Notes: a model not told the origin generated them from the letters alone. A stretch of 64,000 bases of DNA from Paraspadella gotoi (GCA_051294375.1 CM119268.1:1043218-1107217); one strand, 5' to 3'; shown: positions 44,466 through 56,925, counted from the first letter of the stretch. Made by a program: numbers and translations.

Positions 44466-45180
44466 GAGAGAGACTATCTGAACCCATTTAGATAGCGAGA
44501 GTCCAGGGTTCAAACCCAGAAGTCCCTTAAATTGAGAAGCTTTAAACCTATAAATTAGAAGCTTTAAACTTTCGATGAACTACAAAGAGTTTGCTTATTT
44601 GCTTAGGTCAATAATAATTCCACTTTCTTTAAATCAAGACAAGCAAGCGAAAAACCGGGCTCCGGAATATGTAAAAGCAATCTGTTTCTCACAATGATTC
44701 ACTGTGGTTCAGAAGCGCTAAGTGGGTCGAAGACAACTATCCTTATTGCGTGCCGCCGCGTCGGTTAGAAAGTCTGGGCTTGGAACCAGGCTTGAGGGTT
44801 TTCCCAAACCCCCAAGACGGTTTATCGGCCGTCCTCACGCTTCCCCCAGGGGAGGTACTTTTGGGGATCGATCTCGGTACAATTGGGGATCCGATCTCTC
44901 GGTACTTTTGGGTCTCATTGCCGGACGAACAAACTCTTGTTGTTGTTGTTGTTGTTCATCCTATTTTTTCGTTGTTGTTAATAAAGAGCCAGAGTTAAGG
45001 CTGCTCGACCGCTGGAGGAGCCTCCTTCCAGACGCCCTCCCCTCCAAAGGTCAAAGTGTTCAAAAGGGCTGACTTTTTCTCGATCGACCACCCTCCACTT
45101 CCTTACCGAGCCCATACTCTCCCCACCCGCACCTCGCCAAACACCACCCACCATGAGCGGAATATGAGGAGAGTCAATGG

Positions 45181-45262
<82 letters not shown>

Positions 45263-45392
45263 CATTAAGAGTGGGGGGCAGGGGGCGTGTGATGACAGGA
45301 ACGGGAAGGGAAAACCAATTTCATTATCGCGGCGAGAAAGAAATATTTTCGTAGAGATGTATAATGACTTTCCGCGTGTGCAATTGCCTTTA
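44466..45392 (-). repeat. 1-kb repeat unit R4, copy A
   Basis: Reverse-orientation copy of the units at 46385 and 49075. It contains a tRNA T-arm-like GGGTTCAAACCC, an A/T-rich part, the SINE body, GTT repeats, a conserved 150-bp block and a (GA)n run. It ends at a gap. Confidence 0.75.
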
Positions 45393-46384
45393 NNNNNNNN
45401 NNNNNNNNNNNNNNNNNNNNNNNNNNNNNNNNNNNNNNNNNNNNNNNNNNNNNNNNNNNNNNNNNNNNNNNNNNNNNNNNNNNNNNNNNNNNNNNNNNNN
45501 NNNNNNNNNNNNNNNNNNNNNNNNNNNNNNNNNNNNNNNNNNNNNNNNNNNNNNNNNNNNNNNNNNNNNNNNNNNNNNNNNNNNNNNNNNNNNNNNNNNN
45601 NNNNNNNNNNNNNNNNNNNNNNNNNNNNNNNNNNNNNNNNNNNNNNNNNNNNNNNNNNNNNNNNNNNNNNNNNNNNNNNNNNNNNNNNNNNNNNNNNNNN
45701 NNNNNNNNNNNNNNNNNNNNNNNNNNNNNNNNNNNNNNNNNNNNNNNNNNNNNNNNNNNNNNNNNNNNNNNNNNNNNNNNNNNNNNNNNNNNNNNNNNNN
45801 NNNNNNNNNNNNNNNNNNNNNNNNNNNNNNNNNNNNNNNNNNNNNNNNNNNNNNNNNNNNNNNNNNNNNNNNNNNNNNNNNNNNNNNNNNNNNNNNNNNN
45901 NNNNNNNNNNNNNNNNNNNNNNNNNNNNNNNNNNNNNNNNNNNNNNNNNNNNNNNNNNNNNNNNNNNNNNNNNNNNNNNNNNNNNNNNNNNNNNNNNNNN
46001 NNNNNNNNNNNNNNNNNNNNNNNNNNNNNNNNNNNNNNNNNNNNNNNNNNNNNNNNNNNNNNNNNNNNNNNNNNNNNNNNNNNNNNNNNNNNNNNNNNNN
46101 NNNNNNNNNNNNNNNNNNNNNNNNNNNNNNNNNNNNNNNNNNNNNNNNNNNNNNNNNNNNNNNNNNNNNNNNNNNNNNNNNNNNNNNNNNNNNNNNNNNN
46201 NNNNNNNNNNNNNNNNNNNNNNNNNNNNNNNNNNNNNNNNNNNNNNNNNNNNNNNNNNNNNNNNNNNNNNNNNNNNNNNNNNNNNNNNNNNNNNNNNNNN
46301 NNNNNNNNNNNNNNNNNNNNNNNNNNNNNNNNNNNNNNNNNNNNNNNNNNNNNNNNNNNNNNNNNNNNNNNNNNNNNNNNNNNN
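45393..46384. other. Assembly gap (992 N)
   Basis: Lies between inverted copies A and B of unit R4. Confidence 0.95.
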
Positions 46385-46977
46385 GATCGAGAAAAAGGTC
46401 AGCCCTTTGAACACTTTGACCTTTGGAGAGGGAGGGCGTCTGGAAGGAGCTCCTCCAGCGGTCGAGAGCCTTAACTCTGGCTCTTTATTAACAACAACGA
46501 AAAATAGGATGACAACAACAACAACAAGAGTTTGTCGTCGGCATGAGACCCAAAAGTACCGAGATCGATCCCCAATTGTACCGAGATCGATCCCCAAAAG
46601 TACCTCCCCTGGGGGAAGCGTGAGGACGGCCGTAAACCGTCTTGGGGGTTTGGAAAACCCTCAAGCCTGGTTCCAAGCCCAGGACTTTCTACCGAGGCGG
46701 CACATAAGATAGTTGTCTTCGACCCACTTAGCGCCTGAACCACAAGTGAATCATTGTGAGAAACAGATTGCTTTACATATTCCGGAGCCCGGTTTTTCGC
46801 TTGCTTGTCTTTGATTAAAGAAAGTGGAATTATTATTGACCTAAGCAAATAAGCAACTCTTTGTAGTTCATCGAAAGGTTTAAAGCTTCTAATTTAAGGT
46901 TTAAAGCTTCTAATTTAAGGGACTCTGGGTTCGAACCCTGGACTCTCGTATCTAAATGGGTTCAGATAGTCTCTCTC

Positions 46978-47018
<41 letters not shown>

Positions 47019-47132
47019 AATTTCTTTAAAGTCTTTCTGTTTTCGACAGCGGACGCCATCTCGCGTCGAGTCAAAAGTTCACGACAAAAAAGGAACAAAC
47101 GTTTTGTCGCTTGCTTGCTTGCTTGCTTGCTT
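46385..47132 (+). repeat. 1-kb repeat unit R4, copy B
   Basis: Inverted relative to copy A. It carries the SINE body at about 46612-46690, GGGTTCGAACCC at 46927-46938, a (CT)n run and a GCTT repeat that stops at a 25-N gap (47133-47157). Confidence 0.75.
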
Positions 47133-47550
47133 NNNNNNNNNNNNNNNNNNNNNNNNNTCTTTCTTTTTTCTTCTTTTTTCTTTATTTTGCTTTCTTTCTT
47201 TCTTCTTTCCTTTCTTTCTTCTTTCTCTCTTTCTTCTTTCTTTAACCATGATAACATTCAAATTGAAAAAGTGAGTTTCCCTTCCACGCTATAATGTTGA
47301 CGTCGAGAGAAAGAGACGAGAGAGAGAGACAGATGAGAGAGAGAGATAATCAACAGGTCGTCGAGCAGGAGGAGAGAGAAGGATAGGACTTCCTTCTCAA
47401 TGTGAAACACAAGTGACGCTCATTGTGAATTCACATCTCGAAATGGAGATGAGGTCATGGAGCGAGGACGACTGAGCCAGAACTTAGGATAGTAGGGTTG
47501 TGGATAACAGGCGCTCACTTCATACTGCCAACTTGCTCCATGGATCGAGT

Positions 47551-47664
47551 TTTCGGCCGTCCTCAGGCTTCCCGCAGGGCAGTTACAGGTTGCGGATGAA
47601 CCCGGTTAACCAGTGTCATCGAGGCAAATGCTTTACTCAATGAGCCACAGGGTCACGACCTGAA
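47551..47664 (-). mobile_element. tRNA-derived SINE, head plus start of body
   Basis: On the minus strand: A-box-like TGGCTCATTGAGTAAAGCA, B-box-like CCGGGTTCATCC, then CTGCGGGAAGCCTGAGGACG and GGCCG as in the 28983 element. 3' part missing. Confidence 0.65.
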
Positions 47665-47689
47665 CGTTAGAGTGGAGCACTCAACGAAC

Positions 47690-48590
47690 AAAAAATTTAT
47701 GTTGAATGATCGAACAATGATATTTTAGATTGAGAAGTATGATTAACTAGTACAAAAAATATTTTGTTCATATTATCTCGGAAACAGAATAGAAAATAAT
47801 ATATTTGCTAGTAATATCCTTATAAAATAGTAATTTTAAAAAATTTATAAAACTTTTTATTAAAGAATCAGATTCTCCTCATAAAAAGTTGAATCAAAAA
47901 TATTAAAAAATGTTACTTCCAAATTTTTTCACGTTCAATGTTTAAAATAAGAAAAAAGGTGAAATTTCCTTGACTTTTTTATTCTCTGTAATAGAAACTT
48001 ATCAGTATGTTAAAACGTTAGTATTTTGTGGATCTAACATCTTAAAATATCAGTCATAACATATTTTTATAAAAGTTTCGTAGCTTTTTTACAGCGAATC
48101 CAAATCAAGTTCTTAAAAATAAACAAAAAAATTTATTTTGAAATTTGACGATTTTAAAGGATATACTACATAAATAATTCTGAATTTTGCCTTTATACCT
48201 GTATGGCTAAAAATTTTTTAAAGCGATTTAAAAATTCATTAATTATATGTCCATAGCGGCAAAAAAATAATGTCAAGCACTCAGATCTTTCATCACTCCA
48301 CCTACTCCGAACGTGTTCATGCTTAAGCGGGGTGAACTTACGCTAACGCCCGGAGCAGGGGAGAACGGATGATGATATAATCGATGACTACAAAGTCGAA
48401 GATGCTAACAAAAATGGCTAATCCCACGACGACGACGACGCACAGACACGATCACGAAAAGGCAGGAGACAAAGAGAATCAATTACAGATATAAAAATAA
48501 AGTGAGAGAGGCTATCCTAATGGCCTCTCTCTCTCTCTCTCATCTGCTCATCCTCATCTCATCTCTCTCTCATAGGTGAGCCATAAATGC
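47690..48590. other. AT-rich non-coding DNA
   Basis: No gene or family recognised. A short (GAC)n run lies at 48426 and CT runs near 48525. Confidence 0.5.
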
Positions 48591-48610
48591 GTTTCCGCCC
48601 GCTGATTTGA

Positions 48611-48620
48611 GTCACGTGAC
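48611..48620. promoter_or_regulatory. Perfect GTCACGTGAC E-box palindrome
   Basis: Matches the extended site for USF/MITF/TFEB-type bHLH-zip factors (CLEAR-like). No gene start is visible nearby, so function is inferred only. Confidence 0.3.
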
Positions 48621-49074
48621 GCACTTGTATCATGTTATGTATGTTAATCGGTCAAGTTATCACTTAAAACTTTAACCGTCTGTGGAATTTTTTCTTCCCA
48701 CTAATTTTTTAGCCGAAAAGAAATAAAAATATCATTGACGATTTGTTTTGTTTTATAGTTTTTCTTTCTTTTTGTTATTTGTGTTTTTAGTGTTTTTTTT
48801 CTCTTTGTTTTTTTTTTTCTTTAGTTTCACGAAGAATCAGCGACCATTCACCGTCGGAGCCGCAGGCCAGTGCTGCCCATTTCCTTTCTATGTTGAAAAG
48901 AAAAAAATATAACAAGAACGGAGAAATATAAATATATAAATAAATAACGAAAGAAAGAAAGAAAGAAAAGGAGAGAAAAAGAAGAAAGAAAGAAAGAAAG
49001 AAAGACGAGAAGAACAGAAGCATAAGAAAGAAAGAAAGAAAGAAGAAAGAAGAGAGAGAGATGATAGAGGTATG

Positions 49075-49197
49075 CACACAGCGAAAGTCCATTTATACAT
49101 CTCACGAAAATATTTTCTGCCGCCGGATAAATGAAATATGGTTTTCCTCTTACCTTCCATGTACATCCACACGCCAGGCCGCCCCCCACTCTTAATG

Positions 49198-49232
<35 letters not shown>

Positions 49233-49947
49233 CTCTCCCATTGACTCTCCTCATATTCCGCTCATGGTGGGTGGTGTTTGGCGAGGGCGGGTGGGGAGAG
49301 TATGGGCTGGTAAGGAGTGGAGGTGGTCGATCGAGAAAAAGGTCACCCTGAACACTTTGACCTTTTGGAGAGGAGGGCGTCTGGAAGGAGCTCCTCCAGC
49401 GGCTCGAAGCCTTAACTCTGGCTGCTTTATTAACAACACACGAAAAATAGGATGACAAACCACAACAACAACAAGAGTTGTCGTCGTCGGCATGAGACCA
49501 AAAGTACCCGAGATCGATCCCCAATCTGTACCGAGATCGATCCCCAAAAGTATCCTCCCCTGGGGGAACGTGAGGACGGCCTAAAACCGTCTTGGGGGTT
49601 TGGAAAACCTCAAGCCTGGTTCCAAGCCCCAGGACTTCTAACCGAGCGGCACGTAAGATTATTGTCTTCACCCCACTTAGCCGCTATGAACCACAACTGT
49701 GAATCACTTTGAGAGAAACAGATTGCCTTTACATATTCCCGAGCCCGGTTTTTCCGCTTGCTTGTCTTGATTAAAGAAAGTGGAATTATTAATTGAACCT
49801 TACACGCAAATAAGCAAACTCTTTGTAGTTCATCGAAACGTTTAAAGCTTTCTAATTTAAGGTTTAAAGCTTTCTAATTTAAGGGACTTCTGGGTTCGAA
49901 CCCTGGACTCTCGTATCTAAATGGGCAGTAGTCTCTCTCTCTCTCAT

Positions 49948-49990
<43 letters not shown>

Positions 49991-50110
49991 AATTCTTTAA
50001 AGTCTTTCTGTTTTCGACAGCGGACGCCATCTCGCGTCGAGTCAAAAGCTTCACGACAAAAAAGGAACAAACGTTTTGTCGCTTGCTTGCTTGCTTGCTT
50101 GCTTGCTGCT
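49075..50110 (+). repeat. 1-kb repeat unit R4, copy C (most complete)
   Basis: Spans the whole unit: a CACGAAAATATTTTC block, CCCCCCACTCTTAATGCTC, (CT)n, the TCATGGTGGGTGGTGTTTGG block, (CAA)n, the SINE body at about 49566-49640, GGGTTCGAACCC at 49892-49903, (CT)n, CAGCGGACGCCATCTCGCG and a (GCTT)n end. Confidence 0.75.
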
Positions 50111-50509
50111 TCTTTCTTTTTTCTTCTTTTTTTTTTTTCTTATTTTTTTATTTTTTTTTCTTTCTTTCTTTCTATATTTCTTTCTTTTCTTTCTTTCATT
50201 TCTTAATTCACATCCCTCTCTCAGATTGAAAAAAACCCATGAATCAACGTTAATTACCTTTAGAACCTTCGAAGTCTCGTCGGACTCCGGGCCAATTCTC
50301 TTCATTCTACTCATTTTATTCATTTTTTCCCTCTATGTTAAAAAGTTTATAATATTTCTTATCTGAATTGAACCCTGACCTTTTGTTTTTTAAATGACTC
50401 CATTAACTCCGATTATAGATTCTAATTGGTTGAATTTTATGCATTGAATTTGAATATCTGGTCTCTCTTTATTTAATAAAAACTTGCAGATGTTTTACTC
50501 AGATCATTC

Positions 50510-50815
50510 TGCTAATTTTACTAATTTTACTCATTTTACTCATTTTACTCATTTTACTAATTATACTCTTTTTTACTCATTCTACCCATTTTACTCATTC
50601 TATTCATTTTACTCTTTCTATTCATTTTACTCATTCTTCTCTTTTTACTCATTCTACTTATTTGCTTATTTACTCATTCTTCTATCTTTACTCATTTTAC
50701 TCAATCTACTCATTTTATACTCATTTTACTCATTCTACTCATTTTACTCGTTCTACTAATTTTAATCATTTTATTCAAATTACTCATTTTACTCATTTTA
50801 CTCATTTTTCCTTGT
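50510..50815 (+). repeat. ACTCATTTT/ACTCATTCT minisatellite
   Basis: About thirty 9-10 bp units of the form TTTTACTCA or TTCTACTCA. Confidence 0.9.
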
Positions 50816-50819
50816 ATTT

Positions 50820-51915
50820 TTTTAAAAGTCTTTCACTTCATATTATCTCAATACATTTTCTTTTTTTTTTTTAATATTTAATTCATTTTTTTTCTCTCAC
50901 CTTTTCCCCCCAATTTCCCTTTCATTCTCTATGACCTCAAACATCTGCTCACCGCCTTTTTCCTTTCACACAAATCTTTCACCCAGCACAATTTCTTACA
51001 TTCATTTTACAATAGTGGGAATTTTTTATTCTTTTTCTTAATTTCTTCGTCAGCTAAAGGCGCCAGTTCATCTCGGCAAAAACGGTCAGCCTCGGGATCG
51101 ATCCTTAACTTATCGAGTTTTGGAAATGCGTGTCAGCGTGTGAGCGTGTCAGCGTGTCAGCGCGGGGGCCGGCCATTGAGGGACCCAAAGGAGAGGGCGT
51201 GATCTTCCGGGTTTACTCGGAGCCAGGGCTAATGGCTTTAACAATTTTCAAAATTATTATCTAGGAAAAATTATATCACATAATTATTGAAAAGTTAATT
51301 TCTTCAATAAAAAAAAATATAAAATATGGGTAGAATATTTTCAATATTTGGGGTTCCCTCCCTGAGCATTCATCTGGGCATGACCTCGTACAGTGAAGTG
51401 AGGTCTGACGGTAAATTGTTCAGCCCCGCTACTGATGTTAAACATTTTCCTCTCATTTCTTAAAGCTAAAAGAGTACTTTTATGGATCAAAAAAAGGTGC
51501 AATGCTTATAGCATAACGAAGTTAAAAAAAAAAATAACTAATTCAATTCTAAATAAAAACAAATAACTAAATACTAAAAATGGTAGAAAACTAAATATGA
51601 TTTTTTTTGGCATTTTCATTTGAGGTAGCAATCTTTTTGTGCCTGTAACTTCAAAACAATTTAAGCTACGAAAAAATGGAAGAAAGCTACTGAAAGGAAA
51701 TTCATTGTAGATTTGGAAACATTCTTTTGAGTAGATATCCTCTACAAAAAATGTGATATACTTTTTTTCTAGATGGTATAGTATAGCGGACTTACTGCAG
51801 CTAGTTAGTTCTTCTCTTTCAGTTATTTTTCCCAACTCTTTTCCTCTCCTCACTTTTTTTAATCCTTCAATCAAAGCTTCTGCGGAGACGGATGCCAAAT
51901 TCCACACATATGCTC
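50820..51915. other. Non-coding DNA
   Basis: A GC-richer patch at 51050-51240 contains four CGTGTCAG units. No gene recognised. Confidence 0.45.
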
Positions 51916-51919
51916 GATT

Positions 51920-51957
51920 TATCTCTCTCTCTCTCTCTCTCCTCTCTCCTCTCTCTC

Positions 51958-52006
<49 letters not shown>

Positions 52007-52144
52007 GCTCCTTCCGTGCCTCTGAGAGTTAGTTCGAAAAATTTAATGAGCAAAAAATGAACATAAACCAAATTTTTGTTTGTGTGTGTGTTTTGGGGCG
52101 GTGTTGATTTTGAAAAATAAATTGAACCAGTAGGAGTGAGAGAG

Positions 52145-52183
<39 letters not shown>

Positions 52184-52184
52184 T

Positions 52185-52217
<33 letters not shown>

Positions 52218-52222
52218 CAGAG
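51920..52222. repeat. (CT)n and (GA)n tracts
   Basis: CT-rich at 51920-52005 and GA-rich at 52136-52220; inverted relative to each other. Confidence 0.85.
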
Positions 52223-52529
52223 CCCAGAGATTTTAATAGCTTACCCGATGGAAAACTGAATTTTTGTGACTATCCGATTTATTTTGGAAAAACAAATATT
52301 CATCGGCTTTCCATTTGGAAACGAAAAAGTCGCGAAAATTTTTGTCAAGAAAACAAAACAAATTTGAGCCAAAATTTCGGCATCTGCCTCCTGAAAATAT
52401 AAGCGGTATTAGCTAATACAGATGATAATTATTTCAATTTGTGACCCTAACTAATCATAACAGATCGTACCTTCCATACAAACGTGTGTTACTTCATGAT
52501 TCGAGTGACTGCGTGTGATACCCGCGAGC

Positions 52530-52610
52530 GCTAAAATAATAATAAATTAAATAATAATATATAATAAATATAATAATAAATAATAATTAATAAAATAATA
52601 ATAATAATAA

Positions 52611-52647
<37 letters not shown>

Positions 52648-52685
52648 TAATAATAATATAATAATAATAATAATAATAATAGTAA

Positions 52686-52728
<43 letters not shown>
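52530..52728 (+). repeat. (AAT)n microsatellite
   Basis: Nearly 200 bp of AAT/AATA units, directly before the LTR-like segment. Confidence 0.9.
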
Positions 52729-53023
52729 TGGCAGATGGAATCATAACCAAGAATGGAATCGGATCCGCGACTCGGCTGAAATCCGCCGAGGTCTCTCTGA
52801 TTGGATGAAACATCATTGAAACAGACCAATGAGAAGACGGGCTTCATGCCACCGGGAAACGAGCCCGTGTCGATGATCCGATTGTAGAGTATAAAATACC
52901 AGACCATTTTGTATTGAATCCATTCGGTCTCAAATTCTGGACACCGTCTTTTGCTTGTGACTTTTCTGAGAATAAAATCCACTTTCGGTTTCAGGTTGAA
53001 ATCTCTGTCTACTTACTTAAATG
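52729..53023 (+). mobile_element. Probable LTR of an LTR retrotransposon
   Basis: About 295 bp with promoter and terminator signals in order: two CCAAT/ATTGG boxes (near 52800 and 52825), TATA box TATAAAATACC at 52890 and AATAAA at 52971, ending where a tRNA-complementary sequence begins. Left edge set at TG but uncertain because it abuts (AAT)n. No second LTR or gag-pol seen. A 30-bp match to its right end exists at 2805. Confidence 0.6.
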
Positions 53024-53057
53024 TGGTGGCAGCGGTGGGATTCGAACCCACGCCTCC
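53024..53057 (-). other. 34-nt complement of mature tRNA-Leu 3' end (extended primer-binding site or tRNA fragment)
   Basis: The plus strand begins TGGTGGCAGCGGTGGG. Its reverse complement reads GGAGGCGTGGGTTCGAATCC then CACCGCTGCCACCA, which is the variable arm, T arm, acceptor strand and CCA of tRNA-Leu (AAG/TAG type). CCA is not encoded in animal tRNA genes, so this derives from a mature tRNA. It stands right after the LTR, where a primer-binding site belongs, but is longer than the usual 18 nt. Confidence 0.7.
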
Positions 53058-53849
53058 ATAATAATAATAAATAAATCTAAAGATTGATCGACGTTTGATT
53101 GCGTGGCTGCCTTACAGACCAACGCTGTCTTTCACTTTCATTTGCCCTAAACCGCCATGCCACATTTGCTGCCCGACTGCCCGACTGCCCTAACTCCCTC
53201 GCCCCCTCGCCACTCCTCTTAATGCTCCCACGTGAGCCTCTTTACTTGCGGCGGTCGAGTTGCCCGGAAATCGCGTCCGTAGCGTTTCAGTCGTACGTGC
53301 GACCGTGCGCCAGTCGTCCATGCGACCAGCCGCGTCGCCTCACGTTCGCAGCCAGCAGAGTCCGTCCTGGTTAGTCCGTACGCGTGGAGGCGCTAAACAA
53401 ATTTCGTCGTCGTCGTCGTCGTCGCGTCGTCGTCGACGTCGCGTCGTGCATCATCGAAATCGTTGTCGAAAAGAAGGTAAGAGGTAAGAGCCTAAAACCC
53501 ACATCCAACTCCCCCCAACCCCACCCAAAACCCTCCAACGCCCCAAAGCCCCCACAAACCCCAAACCAACCCCAACGGCCCCCCCAAACCCCATCACCTA
53601 ATCCTAATGCTAAACACGAGTCTTAAAAACCTAAATCTTCAACTTAATCCTAAACCCTACCCTACTTAATCCTTAACTTAATCTTTTACCATAACTTTAT
53701 AACCTAAAATTTAATTCCGAATTTAATTATATCGGTCGCTTTGGGGAAAATGAGGACGAGAAAAAAAAGGAATCCATGCCATTGCATCGGCAAGGTGAAG
53801 AAGGCTCCCTTACAAGTTACACAGTGAGCCTTACGATCGATCCTAGTGA

Positions 53850-54050
53850 TTCCTTCGATCGATTCACTGCTCTCCTCCCTGCTCTCCTCCTCCTCAGTCT
53901 CTCATTCTCTCTCTCTCATCTCTCTCTCTCTCTCTGCTCTCTCTAGCTCTCTTCCTCTAGTCTTCCTCTCTAGTACTCCCCGCGCGGCACTCGAGCGTAC
54001 AGTACGACTTCGTCGCGGAATCCAGAATCGAAGGAGAGACTGATATAAAA
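53850..54050. repeat. (CT)n-rich DNA
   Basis: CT repeats that pair in inverted sense with the following (GA)n block. Confidence 0.7.
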
Positions 54051-54084
54051 TGCGAAGCAGCCTTAGACTCTCTAGGCCGTGAAA

Positions 54085-54162
54085 TGGGAGAGAGGAGAGA
54101 GAGAGAGAGAGAGAGAAGAGGAGAGAGGGAGAGAGAGAGAGAGAGAGAGAGGAGGAGAGAGA

Positions 54163-54193
<31 letters not shown>

Positions 54194-54204
54194 GAAGGAG
54201 AGAG

Positions 54205-54245
<41 letters not shown>

Positions 54246-54259
54246 GAGAAGAGAGAAAG

Positions 54260-54290
<31 letters not shown>

Positions 54291-54545
54291 AGATAGAACG
54301 AGAGAGAAGAGAAGAGAGAGAGAGAAGAGAGAGGGAGAGATGAGAGAGAAGAGAGAGAGAGAGAAGAGAGAAGAGAGGAAAGAGATGACGAGAGAGAGAG
54401 AGAGAGAAGAGAGAGAGAGGATACAGAGAGAGGAGAAACGGTGGAGCAAGATAGGTAGAGAGATGAGAGCAGAGAGAGAGAGAGAGGATAGAGAGAGAAG
54501 AGGAGGGAGGGATGAGAGAGGAGATGAGAGGAAGAGAGAGAGTCC
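54085..54545 (+). repeat. Polypurine (GA)n tract, 460 bp
   Basis: GAGAGA with scattered AAGAG and GGAG breaks; open in several frames only because of composition. Confidence 0.9.
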
Positions 54546-54904
54546 ATATATCCATCGGTTTCGACACGAGACGACGGGAAAAACAGGACACAAAACATGA
54601 GAAAACAATAAAGAAAACATAAAAGATTCTCTCATCTCGGACGAAATGAATACAGTATGAAAAATCTAAAATTAAAATTAAAAATAATAAAAAATTAATA
54701 GAAAAATTACAAAAATTATTAAGAACCATCGTATGTACTGATTATCGCTTCATGCTCTATGTAGTATCGGAGGTCTAAAAAAATACACTGAAAAATGAAA
54801 ATAATATTAAAATTCAAATTCAAATTCAAATTAAACTATCACAAAAAATAATCAGAAACGAAAATGGGGGAAAAAGGAAATTTCCTTTTTTTTCTTGCCA
54901 GTAC

Positions 54905-55053
54905 TTTTTCCGCGCATGCGCCCTAGACGCCGCGCCTTGGGGCCACGCCCCCTACCCTGCGCACCTGGCGGCGTCTCGCGGCGTCTCTTGAAACCCGCCA
55001 CGACGCCTCGGCAGCCACGCCCATCGAGTCATTTGTATTCTCTCCGCGCCGCG
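54905..55053. promoter_or_regulatory. CpG-dense patch with perfect NRF1 site
   Basis: GCGCATGCGC at 54912-54921 is the palindromic NRF1 consensus, found in broad CpG promoters. GGGGCCACGCCCCC and GCCACGCCC boxes follow. The patch runs into a gap bounded by (GTC)n, so any first exon may be hidden. Confidence 0.4.
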
Positions 55054-55199
55054 NNNNNNNNNNNNNNNNNNNNNNNNNNNNNNNNNNNNNNNNNNNNNNN
55101 NNNNNNNNNNNNNNNNNNNNNNNNNNNNNNNNNNNNNNNNNNNNNNNNNNNNNNNNNNNNNNNNNNNNNNNNNNNNNNNNNNNNNNNNNNNNNNNNNNN
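55054..55199. other. Assembly gap (146 N)
   Basis: Followed by (GTC)n at 55200-55233. Confidence 0.95.
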
Positions 55200-55234
<35 letters not shown>

Positions 55235-55368
55235 GTCTTCATTATATTATTTTTATCTTCTTCGAGAGACGTTGATTAACGTCGCCGGAAATTCTGCCGG
55301 AAATTCTAGTCCTCGATATAATTTCGGCCGAGAGATTTCGCTGCGCATTTCATTATGATTTCAGGGGA

Positions 55369-55412
55369 NNNNNNNNNNNNNNNNNNNNNNNNNNNNNNNN
55401 NNNNNNNNNNNN
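55369..55412. other. Assembly gap (44 N)
   Basis: Short gap of unknown content. Confidence 0.95.
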
Positions 55413-55745
55413 GCGGTAATGGCAGACGGCGCTCTGTACTGGAAAAAGGCCAACCGTCCAACGTGGATGCTTGGATAATTACTCTGTATTTAAAAACAAA
55501 TTATGACCATAAAAACAAAATCATCCAGGGATTTTGTCATTTCTCATGATAATTGAGATCAGACTGTTTCGACTGTCTTTACTGACTCCAGACTGTTTCG
55601 ACTGTCTTTACTGACTCCAGACTGACTCGAATACTGGAAGTCGAAAGAGAGAAACAGAATAATAAAAAGGAAAGAAGAACAAAAAAACCCAATGACGGGC
55701 GAAATTGGGAAAAAGAGAGAAAATGAAAAACGGCTTTTTGAGAGA

Positions 55746-56014
55746 NNNNNNNNNNNNNNNNNNNNNNNNNNNNNNNNNNNNNNNNNNNNNNNNNNNNNNN
55801 NNNNNNNNNNNNNNNNNNNNNNNNNNNNNNNNNNNNNNNNNNNNNNNNNNNNNNNNNNNNNNNNNNNNNNNNNNNNNNNNNNNNNNNNNNNNNNNNNNNN
55901 NNNNNNNNNNNNNNNNNNNNNNNNNNNNNNNNNNNNNNNNNNNNNNNNNNNNNNNNNNNNNNNNNNNNNNNNNNNNNNNNNNNNNNNNNNNNNNNNNNNN
56001 NNNNNNNNNNNNNN
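55746..56014. other. Assembly gap (269 N)
   Basis: Between a GAGAGA end and a T run. Confidence 0.95.
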
Positions 56015-56864
56015 TTTTTTCTTTCGTCTCGGCGCCTTATTAATAATCTCTTTCGCTCAGCGTAATAATAAATTCCTTTCGGAACTGGTGAGCTGGCACA
56101 CTCAGGCACACTCAGGCACACAAATGGAAACAAAAAAAAAGTCAATTACCCGAAGCTATTCGTTTGCGAAGTCGACTGATTTTGTTTAATCTTTTACTGA
56201 TTTTGATTTTATATATTTCATAGGGACATTGACATTGCATCGGAAGGCGGTTGAAGTCTACTGTTTAGCAACATTGTTAAAAAAAAAAGAAAACATAAAT
56301 TGAGATAGTTTCTGGGGGGAAGAACGGACAGCGGGACATTACAGATAAATCGAGGTCAAGAGGCGCAGTTTTGCGCGTTAACCAAAATGAGAAGCGCAGG
56401 TTTGCGCGTTTACCAATAAAAAGGCAAAAAAATCGTTTTGACGAATGTGAATAAAAAAAATTAAAATTTAGCGCCTGAAGTAACGAAAAGAAAGAGAGAG
56501 ATAGAGTGGCTGAACAAGTCGACTGGCCTGGAGGTAACTGGGAAATACCAGCTATGCAATATGTCCAGAAATCTGCTGTCTTCCTGAATGCTTGTTGTTA
56601 CGCCCAAAACGAATTATTTATGAAGCTTAATTTTAGGAAATTTAAAAATTTTAATAATTTAACTTTATTTTAGGAAATTTAAAGATTTTAATAATTAATT
56701 TTAATTTTAAAAAATGAATATACTTAATAAACTTAAATAAACTTAGTAACTTAATAATAACTTAAATAAACTTAATTTTAAAAAAATAATAAACTTAAAA
56801 AAACTTAATAAACTTAATTTTAAGAAATTGAAAAATTGAAAAATTGAAAATTTTAGTAACAATG

Positions 56865-56867
<3 letters not shown>

Positions 56868-56925
<58 letters not shown>
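56868..56925 (+). repeat. (CT)n microsatellite
   Basis: Pure CT run of nearly 60 bp. Confidence 0.95.

Noticed and set aside
53024-53057. Functional tRNA-Leu gene
   Set aside because: Only the 3' part is present, it includes CCA, and no D arm or anticodon arm follows; (AAT)n stands there instead.
53902-54729. Ser/Leu-rich 275-codon frame and its Arg/Glu-rich opposite
   Set aside because: Pure translation of (CT)n/(GA)n DNA.
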